Positions 18,685 to 25,936 of a stretch of 64,000 nt of DNA are shown piece by piece. The position numbers and the translations under genes were made by a program. Numbering within the stretch: position 1 is the first letter of the stretch; every line of letters starts with the position of its first letter. The notes under the pieces were generated by a model. That model was not told where the DNA came from, ran no database searches, and saw only the letters and a list, made by a program, of their open reading frames with translations. Origin of the DNA: Candidatus Zhuqueibacterota bacterium (GTDB lineage: Bacteria > Zhuqueibacterota > QNDG01 > JABMRT01); assembly GCA_013202295.1 (NCBI GenBank), contig JABMRT010000038.1, positions 62,001 to 126,000 on the forward strand, read 5' to 3'.

Positions 18685-19488
18685 CTAAAACATATAAGCT
18701 ACGCCACCCATGTGATACGTGTTCTTGCTTACACTGACTTCTATATATTTGAATCGATAAGAAAGACCGACATGACGGTTGAGGTAGATGTTGCACATGG
18801 CAGAGATTGTGTTCAAGTTTTCGCCATCATCCATGCTGATCTTGTGATAATATTTTGCAGACAGTTCAATAAAATGATACAGCGTGACTTTAAAATTGGT
18901 GCCAAGAAGGGTGTATCCATAATTTTCTTTGATGTCTTCTGCTGTTGGCATGGGCGGCATACCGGGCGCCATTGAAGGAAGGATGAAACTGTAATCACCT
19001 CTGATGATTTCTTGCTCATATCCTACCCATGGCAGGATGGACACCTTTTTCATATCGCTTCCGAAATTGAAATATCGGCCGGCACGGAAGTAAGGCGCAT
19101 AAATCTTATTGGTCATTTTAAAATCCGAAAGAAATGGAGAGACTTCTCCATCTGTATTAATTTGAATATAATCGAATCCCAATCCAACTACGTATTTGCC
19201 AGAGGGTGATTGGCCGAAATAATAATCGAATATAAAATGTGAGCCGTAAATATTGCTTTCATTGATGTCTTTGGATCCATATAAAAAGACATTCCATTGA
19301 TATTTGTCAGGATTGACCCATTGAAAGTATAGGCCGCCCAGGGGTGCTGTGTCATCCATACTATCCATGTTTTCGACAGAAAGCTGATTGTTGATTGTGC
19401 CGAAATAGGGTGTGATGATGCGAATGTCTTTAGCAAAAAGATTCACGGATAATAATATCAGCAATACTATGAGTACCACTTTTTTCAT
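18685..19488 (-). CDS. Probable outer-membrane beta-barrel protein, function unknown
   Basis: The 267-aa protein has a signal peptide (residues 1-19, ending LFAKD). The mature part is rich in alternating aromatic and polar residues (for example GGLYFQWV, HFIFDYYFG, YFRAGRYFNFG) and ends in a terminal Phe (GGVAYMF), as in Gram-negative outer-membrane barrels. A GGAGGAGG site precedes the ATG. It is the last gene of the minus-strand run that includes the His-rich membrane protein, 23 bp after the prenyltransferase gene, so co-expression is likely. No family is recognised. Confidence 0.65.
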   Translation of the reverse strand: MKKVVLIVLLILLSVNLFAKDIRIITPYFGTINNQLSVENMDSMDDTAPLGGLYFQWVNPDKYQWNVFLYGSKDINESNIYGSHFIFDYYFGQSPSGKYVVGLGFDYIQINTDGEVSPFLSDFKMTNKIYAPYFRAGRYFNFGSDMKKVSILPWVGYEQEIIRGDYSFILPSMAPGMPPMPTAEDIKENYGYTLLGTNFKVTLYHFIELSAKYYHKISMDDGENLNTISAMCNIYLNRHVGLSYRFKYIEVSVSKNTYHMGGVAYMF

Positions 19489-19511
19489 TTCATCCTCCTC
19501 CCAATATGAGG

Positions 19512-20366
19512 TCAGGTTCCTATAATGAGTAATATCATGGCGCCAATCATGTAGAGTGACGCGAATTTGAACAGTCCAAAGTTAATTCTTTCCGAGGGTT
19601 GAATCAAGCTTAAAAGTGCCAGAGCAAAGATGCCGATGGAAAGGCCGGCCAGAATCCATAATAAACCACCGGAGAGTCCGAGTGCAAAAGATCCAATACC
19701 GATGGCGATTGCTGCTCCAAAACTTGACAGGGCAATGGTCCATCTTGTAGCTTGAAATCCATATCTGGATGGAAAGGTGGGGATACCGGCGCGTTTGTAG
19801 TCTTCTAAATATTTCATATTAAATGTCATGATATGGGTGGGTATCCATAGCAGGATTGAAATGGCTAAAAGAATCCCAATTTTATCGATCTGTCCAATTG
19901 CCAAAGCACGGCCTGCTAAAATGGGCATACCGCCGGAGATGCCACCCCAAACAATAGACCAGGGCGTGCGGCGCTTGAGCCACATGGTGTAGACAACCAC
20001 ATCCGTAAAGAGTCCGAAGAAAATGATCATTGCATACAACGGTGAGAGGGCGAGCGCCCAGCTAAACCCAATGCATGACATGACAATCCCCGCGGCGAAT
20101 ACTTCAAATGTCTCCAGTTTTCCGGAGGGAAGCGGGCGTTTGACAGTCCTTTGCATTCTTGCATCTATGTCGCGGTCATAGACCATATTGAGTATGGTGG
20201 AGCCGCTAATAATCATGAACAGGCTGCCAAAGAGTCCGGCAAGAATATCAGCGGAAACCTCTGATCCCCGGGCGCTGATGAAGCCAGTAATGCCAGTGAG
20301 GATCAGCAGGGCTGTTTGAAGGATCTTGATCAGGGGCAAGTATTGTTTAGCTTCTCGTAAGAGCAT
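19512..20366 (-). CDS. Protoheme IX farnesyltransferase-like UbiA prenyltransferase
   Basis: Starting at ATG 20366 the protein is 284 aa with about eight or nine membrane segments. The Asp-rich motif NMVYDRDIDARMQRT...RPLPSG near residue 60 closely follows the CtaB/CyoE heme O synthase signature rather than the menaquinone-type UbiA motifs. A second loop, EDYKRAGIPTFPSRYG, matches the other conserved Asp/Lys region. Heme O synthase farnesylates heme B for heme-copper oxidases. A longer frame to 20405 runs into a repeat and is not preferred. Its place downstream of the heme-copper-like gene is consistent with maturation of that protein. Confidence 0.8.
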   Translation of the reverse strand: MLLREAKQYLPLIKILQTALLILTGITGFISARGSEVSADILAGLFGSLFMIISGSTILNMVYDRDIDARMQRTVKRPLPSGKLETFEVFAAGIVMSCIGFSWALALSPLYAMIIFFGLFTDVVVYTMWLKRRTPWSIVWGGISGGMPILAGRALAIGQIDKIGILLAISILLWIPTHIMTFNMKYLEDYKRAGIPTFPSRYGFQATRWTIALSSFGAAIAIGIGSFALGLSGGLLWILAGLSIGIFALALLSLIQPSERINFGLFKFASLYMIGAMILLIIGT

Positions 20367-20376
20367 GATTTGTTTA

Positions 20377-20434
20377 ACCCCCTCTGTATCTCCCCCCCTC
20401 GGCAAGCTCAGGACAGGCTCTTGTCAGGGGGAAA
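20377..20434 (+). repeat. Variant structured repeat with AAGCTCAG-type core, copy 5
   Basis: CCCCCT starts the element; the right half is CCCCCCCT, a core containing GGCAAGCTCAGGACAGG (20401-20417), a hairpin GACA...TGTC and the closing AGGGGGAAAT. It combines the C/G-arm palindrome of copies 1-4 with the AAGCTCAG-type element also present at 17957-17977. It lies just upstream of the prenyltransferase gene. Confidence 0.55.
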
Positions 20435-20479
20435 TTATCAGAAGAATGGTTTTGTGAATATTTGAAAAAATAATGGTTA

Positions 20480-21415
20480 CTAATGATGCCCTTTCAGCAT
20501 CTCGGAATTTTCTCCTCGTGCGCAGCGGAACCCAATATTGATGGCGTAAAAATCCGGTCCCGCACTATTACGGGCCCAGACGCGAAGATTGTATTCATAA
20601 TTGGCGAAACTTCCTCCGCGCGCGTATCGATAATGCTGATCGGAGTAGTCGTCACCGCACCATTGCCAGACATTGCCGGCCATATCGAATAATCCATGCG
20701 GGCTGCGATTGTCCTTTGTCTCGTATCCACTGATCGTCTGACCATTATAAAATCCGACTGGAGTGGTGCGTGCACCGGGATTCAGCACCTTGTGGAACAG
20801 ATCGTGGCTCGAGTAATAATTGGTGTGGTTCCGCGAGATTTCATTGCCCCACGGATAGGCGCGATTGTCCTCTGAGCCGCGTGCTGCTTTTTCCCATTCC
20901 AACTCTGTTGGAAGCCGTAAGCCATTATAATCGGCATAGGCCTTGGCACCGAACCAGGTGACCATGACCACCGGATGATTTTCAAATCCAGATACGACAC
21001 GAAACGTATCCGCATCGAATTTGGTTCGCAATCCCGGTTCATTGAGCAACAAGTGCACCTTATCGCCAGATCCAATTTCGAATTCATGGTGATGGCCTTG
21101 AAACGGATCGCCGGGATAAAAACCCATCACACTGTCGGCCACGATTTTGATGGTGGCATCGACCAACGCACTGTTCAGGTACTCGACGTATTGTGCATTG
21201 GTGACGAGTGTGGCCATGATTTCATAATCGTAGGGGATGTCGATTTCATGATCGTGCAATCCGGCCATGAATTCACCCGCAGGGATTGTGATCCACGAAT
21301 CGGGATCGACACCGGTGTCAATATACGGAATCGAATTGAGAGAATCCACTGGCTCATTAACACATCCGGAAGTCAGGATTAAAATTCCAATCAGAAGGAT
21401 TAGAAAAGTCTTCAT
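20480..21415 (-). CDS. SUMF1/formylglycine-generating-enzyme-like lipoprotein
   Basis: ATG 21415, with AGGAGG upstream, gives 311 aa. A lipobox LILTSGC places Cys at about residue 18, so the protein is probably a lipoprotein. The rest is a SUMF1 fold: WITIPAGEFMAG, GLRLPTELEWEKAARG, HGLFDMAGNVWQWCGDDY and RGGSFAN...GFRCARG. Family members include formylglycine-generating enzymes, sulfoxide synthases and non-catalytic accessory proteins; none of the substrates is implied here. Its start overlaps the upstream stop by 4 nt (ATGA, 21412-21415), so it is translationally coupled to the His-rich membrane protein and may serve it. Confidence 0.85.
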   Translation of the reverse strand: MKTFLILLIGILILTSGCVNEPVDSLNSIPYIDTGVDPDSWITIPAGEFMAGLHDHEIDIPYDYEIMATLVTNAQYVEYLNSALVDATIKIVADSVMGFYPGDPFQGHHHEFEIGSGDKVHLLLNEPGLRTKFDADTFRVVSGFENHPVVMVTWFGAKAYADYNGLRLPTELEWEKAARGSEDNRAYPWGNEISRNHTNYYSSHDLFHKVLNPGARTTPVGFYNGQTISGYETKDNRSPHGLFDMAGNVWQWCGDDYSDQHYRYARGGSFANYEYNLRVWARNSAGPDFYAINIGFRCARGENSEMLKGHH

Positions 21416-22905
21416 TTCGAATCCTCCTTTTGAAGTGCTGTGCGCTTCACATCCAGTTCCGGATTGGAAAGCTGTCTCTTCCATAATCCTTCGCCTTTAA
21501 ACAGATCAAATAGGCGCCAAAGCAGAAGCACACACATGGCAACCAGAACCGCTGCCAGTCCAATGTCCGCGAAAATCATGGACCAGTCCACCAGTCCTTG
21601 CTGGGCGTATTGCGCGAGCATCAGCCGCTTCATCGAAAAGATAGTGACAGAAGCGAATGCGAGATCCGAGAAAATAATCACGGACCAGCCGAACCATTTG
21701 CGCTTCTTGCCGCTTAATCCGCTAATATCCGCGAAATAGAGAATGATGATTGTCGCAATGATTGCTGAGAGGATGTGCCAGTGCCCGGTCAGAGTAATGC
21801 GCTCCTCACGCGCGGGCCATTGGCGAAAGATCTCATCCAATTTCACAGCCATGAAAATGCCGACTCCGCTGACTGTAAAGTTCATGAAGACCATCTGCCA
21901 CAGCGGTCCGAACTTGAGTGGATCATGAAGCAGCGCACGGAGGCCTTGGCCGAATCCCGGTTTGACGAATTGCCGGTTGTCATGGATGAGTTTGCGCCAT
22001 CCAAATATCACGAGGAAGAGCGCAGATAGCATGACCAGTACCGACCCGCAATAAATGATGGTATGTGCGATGGGCTCAAATGGCACAACGGCCCAGACAC
22101 CGAGTGTGATGACAATCGTGCCGACAATCATGAGCGGCATGGAAATTTTATGAAAGATACCCTTGAAATCCAGCCAGCGGCCGATGATCAGTGTGATGGC
22201 AACGGCAATGAGCGTGAGCATAATGTGCAGATGGCCGATGATTGCGAGCTGCAGCGCGTTCTTGTGCGGCTCGCGAATGATGTCCTCAGCAAGAAACGTT
22301 TCATGCCCGTTGCCCCAATACGATCCGGTAATTGCGCCGAACATAGCCGATCCAAGTGTGGCCACGGCCATGACAAAAAACGCGACACGTTCGAGATCCA
22401 CACCTTTTTTTGTGTGGGCATACTCGTTATCCTTCACATGATATTGCTTTTGCCAGGGCCAGAGCGCCCAGGCAAGATGGCATCCAGAAAAGAACATCAG
22501 GGATAATCCGAACAGGAAGATGCCGTGAAAAATGAAATTATGCCCGAAGTAAGCGAAGCTCAATCCAAAAAATAGGGTCAGGATATACCCGAACGTGACT
22601 GTGCCGTTGATCATGGCCTGCCGATGTTTTCGCATGGGCACGATGGAGGTCATGAAGTAAACCTCGATGGCGATAATGGCCATAGCGATGACGTGGTAAA
22701 GCATGATGATACGGCCTTCACGCTCTTGCGGCAGGAGCTGCATGCCGGTGATTTTCAAGGTGATGTCGCGCACCCCCCATTCGACCATCGGGCCGGAGAG
22801 TGTGCCCCAGATCGCGGTCACGAGCGAGATGAGTGCGACCGCGACAAGCACCAGGCCTTTGGTGGATTGGAATAAATACAAAAATCGATTTTTAATAAAG
22901 TCCAT
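21412..22905 (-). CDS. 12-TM His-rich membrane protein with heme-copper-oxidase-like topology
   Basis: The 497-aa protein has about twelve hydrophobic segments. Intramembrane His residues fall in TM2 (H71, LYHVIAMAI), TM4 (H127, H143), TM6 (H225/H227, IIGHLHIML), the TM7-TM8 junction (H281) and TM10 (H375/H377, TGHWHILSA). His in TM2, TM6 and TM10 is the heme-copper oxidase subunit I pattern, and TM6 and TM10 resemble each other. The adjacent His pair expected in TM7 for CuB is missing, so a standard oxidase or NO reductase cannot be claimed. Its neighbours are a heme O synthase-like gene, an NsrR-like regulator and nrfHA. A divergent NO-handling or quinol-linked hemoprotein is an inference. 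Confidence 0.6.
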   Translation of the reverse strand: MDFIKNRFLYLFQSTKGLVLVAVALISLVTAIWGTLSGPMVEWGVRDITLKITGMQLLPQEREGRIIMLYHVIAMAIIAIEVYFMTSIVPMRKHRQAMINGTVTFGYILTLFFGLSFAYFGHNFIFHGIFLFGLSLMFFSGCHLAWALWPWQKQYHVKDNEYAHTKKGVDLERVAFFVMAVATLGSAMFGAITGSYWGNGHETFLAEDIIREPHKNALQLAIIGHLHIMLTLIAVAITLIIGRWLDFKGIFHKISMPLMIVGTIVITLGVWAVVPFEPIAHTIIYCGSVLVMLSALFLVIFGWRKLIHDNRQFVKPGFGQGLRALLHDPLKFGPLWQMVFMNFTVSGVGIFMAVKLDEIFRQWPAREERITLTGHWHILSAIIATIIILYFADISGLSGKKRKWFGWSVIIFSDLAFASVTIFSMKRLMLAQYAQQGLVDWSMIFADIGLAAVLVAMCVLLLWRLFDLFKGEGLWKRQLSNPELDVKRTALQKEDSK

Positions 22906-22923
22906 AATATTTTTCCTAGAAAA

Positions 22924-22958
22924 AATATGGTAATGGGCGATAGGCTATTGGCAATTGG
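22924..22958. repeat. Heptanucleotide tract B
   Basis: Five in-phase heptamers AATATGG-TAATGGG-CGATAGG-CTATTGG-CAATTGG lie in the short gap between two minus-strand membrane-protein genes. The GG at positions 6-7 of each unit is kept while the rest drifts. Confidence 0.55.
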
Positions 22959-22993
22959 GCCCATCATCCCATTATACAATCCAGTCTGATCTA

Positions 22994-23629
22994 CTATCCC
23001 TTTTTAGCTGCGACAATTTTTTTCACAAATCCGAATGTGTATGCCAGTGTCATCAGTAAAAGCAGCGGAGCAAGAATGGTCATAATCAATTCGGCAGACA
23101 GGATCGGATTGCCCGATTTCAGGAAAGCAAGCGATGTGCCGCCAATGCCAATAAGCACACCACCAATTGAGACACCGATAAAACCACCGGGTACTTTACC
23201 CGCTTTGGTCGCAAAATAGGGGATGAGGACAATGGTGAATCCTGCAATCGAATGGAAAAATGCGAGCGTAAAAATTTGTAATCCTCGCGGTGCTCCAGCG
23301 AAACGTGTGACTAAAATAGCCAGAAATCCCACAATCGCGAAAATCAGGTAGCCTTTTGCCTTGTCCTTGTGAAATTCATGAACCAGACCGGTGGCGATGC
23401 CGAGGGGCAGTAATGTGGTGACAACAATAACTTCGGGATTGGGCAGGATGTCCCAGCCCTTCCAGATCAGGAGCAGTCCTGAAACGAGGAGAACGATAAA
23501 TGATGCCAGATAATAGGTGTTGTGTACAGCAGGACTGCCGAGGCGTTTGTTGTCCTGAAAAAGACGGACAATGAGATAGATGGCCGTGAGTCCGGTGGCT
23601 AACAAAACGAGCTGATCAAATGTGTTCAT
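22994..23629 (-). CDS. Polytopic membrane protein, function unknown
   Basis: The 211-aa protein has about six or seven hydrophobic segments and ends in a basic tail (KKIVAAKKG). Three His residues fall at or near membrane boundaries (AVHNTYY, LVHEFHKD, FFHSIAG), which could ligate heme or a metal. It is the first gene of a probable operon with the 12-TM His-rich protein, SUMF1 lipoprotein and prenyltransferase, with an NsrR-like dyad in its upstream region. A role as partner subunit of the 12-TM protein is inferred from position only. No named family is recognised. Confidence 0.65.
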   Translation of the reverse strand: MNTFDQLVLLATGLTAIYLIVRLFQDNKRLGSPAVHNTYYLASFIVLLVSGLLLIWKGWDILPNPEVIVVTTLLPLGIATGLVHEFHKDKAKGYLIFAIVGFLAILVTRFAGAPRGLQIFTLAFFHSIAGFTIVLIPYFATKAGKVPGGFIGVSIGGVLIGIGGTSLAFLKSGNPILSAELIMTILAPLLLLMTLAYTFGFVKKIVAAKKG

Positions 23630-23672
23630 TTTTCTCTCCGTTGATTGAATGAATGTATGGATGCTTTATTTG

Positions 23673-23700
23673 GAGATACAAATCTTATATATGTATTCTC
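23673..23700 (-). promoter_or_regulatory. Candidate NsrR/Rrf2-type operator upstream of the membrane-protein operon
   Basis: GAGATACA (23673-23680) and TGTATTCTC (23692-23700) form an imperfect dyad across an AT-rich centre. Half-sites of this form (AGATACA) resemble those of NsrR (AAGATGCA-like). On the minus strand the centre contains TATATAAG, a possible -10, so a bound repressor would block it. The regulator assignment is inferred. Confidence 0.4.
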
Positions 23701-23704
23701 TGGG

Positions 23705-23732
23705 TATGAGGTTATGGGTTTGCGGTAAGGGG
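23705..23732. repeat. Heptanucleotide tract C, overlapping the end of the YgbA-like gene
   Basis: TATGAGG-TTATGGG-TTTGCGG-TAAGGGG are in phase. The tract overlaps the stop codon and last residues of the YgbA-like gene, so its C-terminal tail appears to be repeat-derived. Confidence 0.5.
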
Positions 23733-24089
23733 TTCCTTCCCGCGACCTACTACGGATGCTTTATCTGTCCGCTGAAACTTGTCTAAAAGATGCAGAGTTG
23801 CGAAGATCGGATGATGCCACAGCATTCGAGGTCCGGCGAAGCGCATCACCTTACGAACACGTTCCCGTAGTTCCGGTTTGTAACAATGGATCGGACAATT
23901 GACACAAGTGGGTTTGTCAGCGCCGTATGGGCAGGAATTCAATCTCTTTTCAGCATACTCCAACAAAGTTGTACAGTCTCCGCAAAGTCCGAATTTTATT
24001 TGATGATGATGACGGCAATAGAGGCCGATCATATGACCGATGGTCCGATGCTCACGATTTAATCGTTTATGTGTGAATAAATTATTCAT
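23712..24089 (-). CDS. YgbA-family protein (NO-responsive, Cys-rich)
   Basis: ATG 24089 lies one base after the stop of the Rrf2 gene and gives 125 aa. The sequence follows the YgbA family, named for a NO-responsive promoter: REHRTIGHMIGLYCRHHH, LCGDCTTLLEYAEKRLNSCPYG, KPTCVNCPIHCYKP and MLWHHPIFATLHLLD. The seven or eight Cys residues suggest an Fe-S or metal site. In E. coli ygbA belongs to the NsrR regulon, which supports a nitrosative-stress role here. The last residues are encoded by a heptanucleotide repeat. Confidence 0.85.
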   Translation of the reverse strand: MNNLFTHKRLNREHRTIGHMIGLYCRHHHQIKFGLCGDCTTLLEYAEKRLNSCPYGADKPTCVNCPIHCYKPELRERVRKVMRFAGPRMLWHHPIFATLHLLDKFQRTDKASVVGRGKEPLTANP

Positions 24090-24090
24090 T

Positions 24091-24492
24091 TTATTCTTCA
24101 ATAAGTGCCGCAATAGTTTTATTCTCAAACATGTTGCTGACTTGAGATCTGATTTCCCCCCATTGGTCATGAATCGCGCAGGGATCCTCGTCTCCACATT
24201 TGGGTAATCCGATTAAACATTTTTGACAAAATCCAAGTCCATCGATGGCATCCACAATTTCAATGAGTTTAATCTGGTCCGGATCTCTGGAAAGACGGAC
24301 ACCGCCTTTGGGTCCTTTATAAGAGGTAAGCAACCCTTTCTTTGTCAGTGTCTGGACGATCTTCCCCAGGAAATGATACGAGATCGAATTGATTTCAGCA
24401 ATTTCCTTAACCGGGATATAGGGCCGCTCGTGGTGTTTGGCTAAATACAGAATAGCTTGGATGCCCAGTTCGCATGCGCGTGAGAGAAACAT
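24091..24492 (-). CDS. Rrf2-family Fe-S regulator, NsrR-like
   Basis: The 133-aa protein has the Rrf2 winged helix: CELGIQAILYLAKH, VKEIAEINSISYHFLGKIVQTLTKKGLL and GPKGGVRLSR. Cys residues at about 89, 92, 99 and 105 match the cluster-binding region of IscR/NsrR/RsrR proteins. Co-transcription with a YgbA gene and closeness to nrfHA favour an NO-sensing NsrR-like role over an IscR role, but ligand and cluster type cannot be read from sequence. A strong promoter lies directly upstream (24531-24559). Confidence 0.87.
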   Translation of the reverse strand: MFLSRACELGIQAILYLAKHHERPYIPVKEIAEINSISYHFLGKIVQTLTKKGLLTSYKGPKGGVRLSRDPDQIKLIEIVDAIDGLGFCQKCLIGLPKCGDEDPCAIHDQWGEIRSQVSNMFENKTIAALIEE

Positions 24493-24530
24493 ATGTTCCC
24501 TAAATTCTTATTTCGGACTTAATTGTCTTA

Positions 24531-24559
24531 AATATACGCATCCGTGTTTCATTTGTCAA
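24531..24559 (-). promoter_or_regulatory. Promoter of the Rrf2-ygbA unit
   Basis: On the minus strand TTGACA (24559-24554), exactly 17 bp and TATATT (24536-24531) lie about 40 bp before the Rrf2 start codon. Just downstream, plus-strand GACTTAATTGTC (24516-24527) is a short dyad that could be an autoregulatory site; that part is speculative. Confidence 0.75.
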
Positions 24560-24581
24560 GGATCATTCCTAACCAGATCCA

Positions 24582-24923
24582 TTATGACCGGATCATGACG
24601 AGTAACATCCGAGCCGGTTCCCCGGCTTCGAGCGCATGCGGGATGTTGGCCGGCATGATGAGGCTCTCGCCCTGATTGACGGTAATCGGCTTCCCAGCCA
24701 ACGTAATTTTCATCGTCCCTGACAGAATATGAACAAACGCATCGAAGGGTGCGGTGTGTTCACTCAGGGCCTGTCCTTTATCGAATGCGAATACAGTGAT
24801 TGTACCTGTTTTCTGTTCGACTAATGTTTTACTGACGATGGCATCGGATTGTGCGGTTAGGTCGTTATTCCAGTTGATGGCCTGTTCACGAATGCGTTGT
24901 TCGAGAGGTTGTTTGTCTGTCAT
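24582..24923 (-). CDS. Small cupin-domain protein
   Basis: The 113-aa protein is a single cupin barrel. Motif 1 is approximately LSEHTAPFDAFVHILSGTM (about residues 57-75) and motif 2 is INQGESLIMPANIPHALEAGE-like (about 84-102), with His residues at the metal positions. Small cupins of this kind bind a metal or small ligand; the function is unknown. A GGAG site precedes the ATG. It lies between the Fe-S protein gene and the Rrf2 gene, so it may belong to the same stress regulon. Confidence 0.8.
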   Translation of the reverse strand: MTDKQPLEQRIREQAINWNNDLTAQSDAIVSKTLVEQKTGTITVFAFDKGQALSEHTAPFDAFVHILSGTMKITLAGKPITVNQGESLIMPANIPHALEAGEPARMLLVMIRS

Positions 24924-24957
24924 TGTATGCTCCTATTTTCCTATGGATGAATCCTGT

Positions 24958-24977
24958 CCCACGGTTAAAACCGTGGG
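24958..24977. repeat. Perfect 7-bp hairpin between the Fe-S and cupin genes
   Basis: CCCACGG-TTAAAA-CCGTGGG is a perfect inverted repeat. No U-run follows it in the direction of transcription (minus), so it is more likely a REP-like element or mRNA-stability hairpin than a terminator. Confidence 0.6.
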
Positions 24978-24986
24978 CTAATTATT

Positions 24987-25838
24987 TTACACCCAATCCT
25001 CCGAGAGGATTTCACCTTTGATTCCAACCACGACTTTCTTGATCGGGATTTTGCGACTTGCCTGTTCAGCAGCCTGCTTAGCCATGTGGATGAGTCCGCC
25101 GCAGCATGGCACCTGCATGATCAGCACGGTGAGTGTGTTAATTTTGGCATCATCGATCATGGCGATCAGTTTGGCGAGATAGATATCATGACCTTCATCC
25201 AATTTAGGACAGGCGATGGCAAGCGCTTTTTCTTTGAGAAAGCGCTGATGGAAATCTCCGAGCGCGTACGCTGTGCAATCTGCAGCAAGGAGCACATCCG
25301 CGCCTTCGAAATAGGGCGCACGTGGCGAGACCAGATGCAGCTGCACCGGCCAATGGGTGAGTTGGGATGACACATCGCCCTCGTTGGATTGTATCGGTGT
25401 TTCGTTGTTGAAATTCATCGGTTTACTGCCGGGGCATACGCCCACTGCGTGTCCGTGTTGCACGGGTTTGTCCTCCTCATTAATGCCTTGTGGCACTTCC
25501 AGATTTTTTTCCTTCAATACATCCACGGCAATTTTCAGAAATGCGGTTTCGCCGTGGTCTTTCAAATGGGCCAAATGGGCTTTAATTGTATTGGGTCCGG
25601 CTTTGATAATGTTTTCCATCACAGTGCGCTCATCATAGGGCTCGGCTTCCCGTTTTTCGATTTCGATGGCGCCTTCGGGACATTCACCGATGCAGGCACC
25701 CAGTCCATCACAGAATAGATCGCTAATCAAACGTGCCTTTCCGTCAATGATTTGAAGTGCACCCTCAGGGCATCCGGGCACACAAAGTCCACAGCCGTTA
25801 CATTTATCTTCGTCAATTGTAATGATTTCACGTTCCAT
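24987..25838 (-). CDS. Ferredoxin-like iron-sulfur protein with C-terminal Cys-rich domain
   Basis: The 283-aa protein starts with two ferredoxin-type cluster motifs: CNGCGLCVPGCP (C13, C16, C19, C23) and CDGLGACIGECP (C43, C49, C53). Downstream Cys residues occur in AVGVCPG, AADCTAYAL, ACPKLDEGHD and VPCCGG. The whole matches a family of 4Fe-4S proteins of anaerobes often found near Hcp and N-oxide stress genes, whose reaction is not established. It starts divergently from the Crp/Fnr gene, and an FNR box sits at about the class II activation distance from an inferred -10 (TATTTT, 25886-25881). Confidence 0.8.
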   Translation of the reverse strand: MEREIITIDEDKCNGCGLCVPGCPEGALQIIDGKARLISDLFCDGLGACIGECPEGAIEIEKREAEPYDERTVMENIIKAGPNTIKAHLAHLKDHGETAFLKIAVDVLKEKNLEVPQGINEEDKPVQHGHAVGVCPGSKPMNFNNETPIQSNEGDVSSQLTHWPVQLHLVSPRAPYFEGADVLLAADCTAYALGDFHQRFLKEKALAIACPKLDEGHDIYLAKLIAMIDDAKINTLTVLIMQVPCCGGLIHMAKQAAEQASRKIPIKKVVVGIKGEILSEDWV

Positions 25839-25880
25839 GTTTCATCCTTTCAATCCTGGTGTTTTCCATTTCGCACTCAC

Positions 25881-25886
25881 AAAATA
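25881..25886 (-). promoter_or_regulatory. Inferred -10 of the Fe-S gene promoter
   Basis: Minus-strand TATTTT lies 30-35 bp downstream of the centre of the FNR box at 25909-25922. That matches the geometry of class II FNR/DNR-activated promoters (box centred at about -41.5). No -35 is needed in such promoters. Confidence 0.5.
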
Positions 25887-25908
25887 AATCAATCCAGTTA
25901 TAAAAACC

Positions 25909-25922
25909 TTGATCCAGATCAA
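25909..25922. promoter_or_regulatory. Perfect FNR/DNR box between divergent genes
   Basis: TTGATCCAGATCAA matches the FNR consensus TTGAT-N4-ATCAA exactly, and the dyad extends to CTTGATC/GATCAAG. It lies between the Fe-S gene (minus) and the Crp/Fnr gene (plus). For the plus-strand unit it would overlap the start region of a possible promoter with -10 TATAAA (25899-25904), suggesting autoregulation. Confidence 0.85.
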
Positions 25923-25936
25923 GAAATGTGTATTTT

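Noticed and set aside
21412-22905. Call as a standard cbb3 oxidase or NorB subunit
   Set aside because: The TM7 His pair and the typical NorB Glu motifs are not seen, so only topology-level similarity is claimed.
24958-24977. Intrinsic terminator between Fe-S and cupin genes
   Set aside because: The hairpin is perfect, but no U-run follows on the minus strand; ATTATTTT follows only on the plus strand, where no gene ends.
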